This document shows positions 33,891 through 36,088 of a stretch of 36,088 nucleotides of DNA, piece after piece. The position numbers and the translations under genes were made by a program. Under the pieces are notes generated by a model. It was not told the DNA's origin, did no database searches, and was given only the letters and a program-made list of their open reading frames with translations. Position 1 is the stretch's first letter; the number at the start of each line of letters is the position of its first letter. The DNA comes from Photobacterium pectinilyticum. GTDB lineage: Bacteria > Pseudomonadota > Gammaproteobacteria > Enterobacterales > Vibrionaceae. The DNA is taken from assembly GCF_024357955.1 (NCBI RefSeq), contig NZ_JANEYT010000048.1, positions 1 to 36,088 on the forward strand, written 5' to 3'.

Positions 33891-34250
33891 CGTAGTTACT
33901 CCACGTGCTTTATAACTTTCAAAGCTAATCCTTTGATAATAAATAAACACTTAAATAAGTAAAAGGCAATGATTAGTTTATCGGCCGTAAGAGTCAGCTG
34001 AATTTAAACAGGTACTTAAAGATATTCTTGCTGATAGCCTTTTTCCATCAAATAGAACCTAAACCTAAACCTAAGCTGAAAGTTGCTATAAAAGACCGTA
34101 TGCTATATTCAAAAATCACTCGTTTCCTATTAAAATACACCGTTTTGTAAATCAGACAGTGCTCACCCTTTCGAGAGTTAGCATATATCAAATAAGTGAC
34201 TTTGATACATATTTTCATCATGTATTCAACGACATGACTTTAGGTGAGTA
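33891..34250. other. AT-rich gap between the LysR gene and the orphan lipoprotein gene
   Basis: No gene is visible. It contains a short tandem repeat AACCTA, three units, at about 34056-34074. The LysR promoter and that of the lipoprotein gene at 34251 must lie here, divergently. Confidence 0.5.
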
Positions 34251-34931
34251 ATGAAAAAAGCAATATTTTTAGGTATAGCCATTTTAGCACTCAGTGGCTG
34301 TAACAGTGATGATGTCGATCCGCAAGCAAGCGAGAAATATTGTGCTTCTGTCAAGCTATCTGATAATCAATACAAAATAGATAAAATTAAATCTGACTAT
34401 CACAGAGAGAACATAGAACTAGATGGAGACTATTGTGAAAACTACGATAAGTATGTTTTCAGTAAAGTAGAATCTGCAGACGGGGAAGCTAATTTCACCT
34501 ACGATGCCCCTTTTTTAGTCTCTGAATTTGACGATACTTTCTATACTATCGGTATGGGAAAGGAATATGGAGCAAATGATGAAATTCTTTCGTTAATTAT
34601 CTCCTCGGACCTAAACCTTGATAATCTTGATGCAAGAATTAAATTACTAGTCAATACCCCTATTTTACCAGGCATATTCGGGAAATATTCTTATTTCGAT
34701 AAAAGCCTTGCTCAAATTATTGAACATACAGAAGATATTGACTGGGTAAATGTTGATTTTGATGATTTTAACTGGATTGATTTTATAATAAATAATCTCC
34801 GAGATATAATTGCACTTCAAGATGAAAAATTTGACACCATCGATGATGCTATTGCCTTTGATCCACATTTTTCTACATCGATAAATGCAGAAGAGTTATC
34901 CGACATATACAATAACACTCTCAACTTTTAA
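34251..34931 (+). CDS. Orphan acidic lipoprotein
   Basis: This 226-residue protein has a lipoprotein signal, MKKAIFLGIAILALSGCNSD, with the lipobox Leu-Ser-Gly-Cys at 14-17. The Asp after Cys+1 (Ser-Asp-Asp-Val-Asp) may hold it in the inner membrane. The mature part is strikingly acidic and rich in Asn, Asp, Ile and Phe (YGANDEILSLIISSDLNLD, DWVNVDFDDFNWIDF), and the gene is more AT-rich than its neighbours, which suggests recent transfer. The start is supported by AGGTGAG upstream. A strong terminator follows. I recognise no family. Confidence 0.75.
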   Translation: MKKAIFLGIAILALSGCNSDDVDPQASEKYCASVKLSDNQYKIDKIKSDYHRENIELDGDYCENYDKYVFSKVESADGEANFTYDAPFLVSEFDDTFYTIGMGKEYGANDEILSLIISSDLNLDNLDARIKLLVNTPILPGIFGKYSYFDKSLAQIIEHTEDIDWVNVDFDDFNWIDFIINNLRDIIALQDEKFDTIDDAIAFDPHFSTSINAEELSDIYNNTLNF

Positions 34932-34933
34932 CT

Positions 34934-34963
34934 AAAAAAGGCGACCACAAGGTCGCCTTTTTT
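34934..34963. terminator. Bidirectional terminator between the lipoprotein and ttcA
   Basis: AAAAAAGGCGACC and GGTCGCCTTTTTT form a perfect 13-pair stem with loop ACAA; it has T runs in both directions and separates two converging genes. Confidence 0.93.
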
Positions 34964-34984
34964 ATGCATATGACATGAGTGACG

Positions 34985-35878
34985 TTAAACGTTAGTCACG
35001 TCAATAAACATTGATTCATCGATATTACTTGATGAAACTGTTGCCTCACTAAACGCGTACTCTTCCCTTTCACCTTCACGATCCAGTGGAAGATTAACGA
35101 AATCAAACAAGTTTTTATCAGCCAACTGACTTGGGCTGACATTCTGGATTGATTTAAAAATACTTTCTACGCGCCCTGGTGCCTTCTTATCCCAATCGGT
35201 CAGCATTGCTTTAATCGATTGGCGCTGCAAGTTTTCTTGAGAACCACACAAGTTGCAAGGAATAATTGGAAATTCCTTATGCTCTGCGTATTTAATCAGA
35301 TCTTTTTCACGGCAGTAAGTCAGTGGACGAATAACCACGTTTCGTCCATCGTCAGAACGTAGTTTTGGTGGCATCGCTTTAAGGCGAGAGCCATGGAACA
35401 TGTTCAAGAACATTGTCTCTACGATGTCATCCATATGGTGCCCAAGAGCCAGTTTAGTCGCGCCAATTTTTTCAGCAAACGAGTACAGCGTACCACGACG
35501 CAAACGAGAACATAGGCCGCATGTAGTTTTGCCTTCTGGGATTTTCTCTTTAACTACAGAGTAAGTATCTTTATCTACGATGTAGTAAGGAATATTGAGG
35601 CTCTCAAAGTAATCCGGCAGGATATGGTCTGGGAAGCCAGGCTGCTTCTGGTCTAGGTTAACAGCGACAACGTCAAACTTGATTGGTGCTGCTTTTTGAA
35701 GATTCAATAGGATATCTAACATCGCAAATGAATCCTTGCCACCACTTATGCATGCCATTACAACATCATTTTCTTCAATCATGTTGTAGTCGATAATGGC
35801 ATTACCAACATTTCTTCTAAGGCGCTTATGAAGTTTGTTGAATTCAAGTGTTTCTTTTCTAGTATCTGTATGATTCAT
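34985..35878 (-). CDS. ttcA: tRNA 2-thiocytidine synthetase TtcA
   Basis: This 297-residue ATP-dependent enzyme thiolates C32 of several tRNAs. The PP-loop is S45-G-G-K-D-S50, and the Fe-S cluster ligands are likely Cys120 and Cys123 ([10 protein letters not shown]) and one of Cys208 or Cys211 (PCNLCGSQ). [20 protein letters not shown] is the conserved middle. It is normal in length apart from an acidic C-terminal tail. The tail ends 22 bases from the terminator at 34963. Confidence 0.96.
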   Translation of the reverse strand: MNHTDTRKETLEFNKLHKRLRRNVGNAIIDYNMIEENDVVMACISGGKDSFAMLDILLNLQKAAPIKFDVVAVNLDQKQPGFPDHILPDYFESLNIPYYIVDKDTYSVVKEKIPEGKTTCGLCSRLRRGTLYSFAEKIGATKLALGHHMDDIVETMFLNMFHGSRLKAMPPKLRSDDGRNVVIRPLTYCREKDLIKYAEHKEFPIIPCNLCGSQENLQRQSIKAMLTDWDKKAPGRVESIFKSIQNVSPSQLADKNLFDFVNLPLDREGEREEYAFSEATVSSSNIDESMFIDVTNV

Positions 35879-35894
35879 TGCGATTTCTCACACT

Positions 35895-35909
35895 GTCGGC
35901 AATGCCGAC
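35895..35909. repeat. Small hairpin in the ttcA leader
   Basis: GTCGGC and GCCGAC form a 6-pair stem with loop AAT, about 20 bases upstream of the ttcA start codon. It could affect translation or be the core of an operator. Confidence 0.4.
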
Positions 35910-36088
35910 GGTTGATTTCCTGATTGGATTTTCGTAAGGCGAGGATTATACGGATTTTTCAAGCCAGTTGAAATATTTCTCTATGATAAAAGAAAGCCAC
36001 ATCCTATGATGTAATGCCATTCGGTTAAGCACTAGCGCTTATATCTCAATGGATATCGGCTAGGAATATAGAGCACTGAACGTGGATA

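Noticed and set aside
34978..35002. Inverted repeat GTGAC ... GTCAC around the ttcA stop
   Set aside because: The arms are 11 bases apart, unlike the three of matS; the similarity is accidental.
1..36088. KOPS polarity, CRISPR arrays, tRNA or rRNA genes
   Set aside because: I found no exact GGGNAGGG on the left or its complement on the right of dif by eye, no regularly spaced repeats and no tRNA cloverleaf.

Overview
The window looks like the replication terminus of the main chromosome of a marine gammaproteobacterium of the Vibrionaceae (Photobacterium/Vibrio/Grimontia type). The reasons are the gene order rlmKL-grx-uup-(DUF3466)-rmf-fabA-lonH-matP, the small Vibrionaceae families (DUF3634, GlyGly-CTERM protein), the pairing of a FIST/NosP-like gene with a hybrid histidine kinase, and the block ccoNOQP-ccoHIS-fnr-uspE-ttcA. 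From memory this order resembles the surroundings of dif on Vibrio cholerae chromosome 1; I could not run a comparison.

Layout. 1-940: tail of an unidentified gene and a mostly empty stretch. 941-7342: rRNA methyltransferase, glutaredoxin-like protein, ABC-F ATPase and a large secreted GlyGly-CTERM protein, tightly packed. 7513-10883: rmf, fabA (-), lonH (-), matP. 11008-13924: small proteins, a decayed thioesterase, a PilZ protein and a lone receiver domain. 13925-17371: an accessory patch of decayed DNA containing two different IS110-family transposase fragments, an intact aminoglycoside-phosphotransferase-like gene, two copies of one small phage gene, a broken P-loop gene, a broken structural-type gene and a broken filamentous-phage-type ssDNA-binding protein.

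17372-17399 is a dif site (XerC arm AGTGCGCATTA, centre TGTACC, XerD arm TTATGTTAAAT). The phage debris ends 29 bases before it, as expected of an element that used XerCD/dif for integration. A long imperfect hairpin, a second hairpin and a strong terminator follow. One perfect matS site (27573) and four one-mismatch matS-like sites lie across the window, one of them just upstream of matP, fitting the Ter macrodomain.

17682-20951: hybrid histidine kinase and NosP-like FIST sensor. 21199-21920: short-chain dehydrogenase broken by a frameshift in a CA repeat. 22042-29853: a copper/haem-sensitive-looking membrane protein and the complete cbb3 oxidase structural and assembly set (ccoN, O, Q, P, fixH-like, copper ATPase, ccoS, TauE/DsbD-like). 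29929-31895: fnr, with an FNR box in its promoter, and uspE. 31958-36088: two small exported proteins, a LysR regulator, an orphan lipoprotein and ttcA.

Functionally the right half is a micro-aerobic respiration module (cbb3 oxidase, its copper and haem assembly factors, and the oxygen sensor FNR). The middle is chromosome-terminus machinery and the genomic scar that collects there. The left half is translation, ribosome hibernation and lipid housekeeping.
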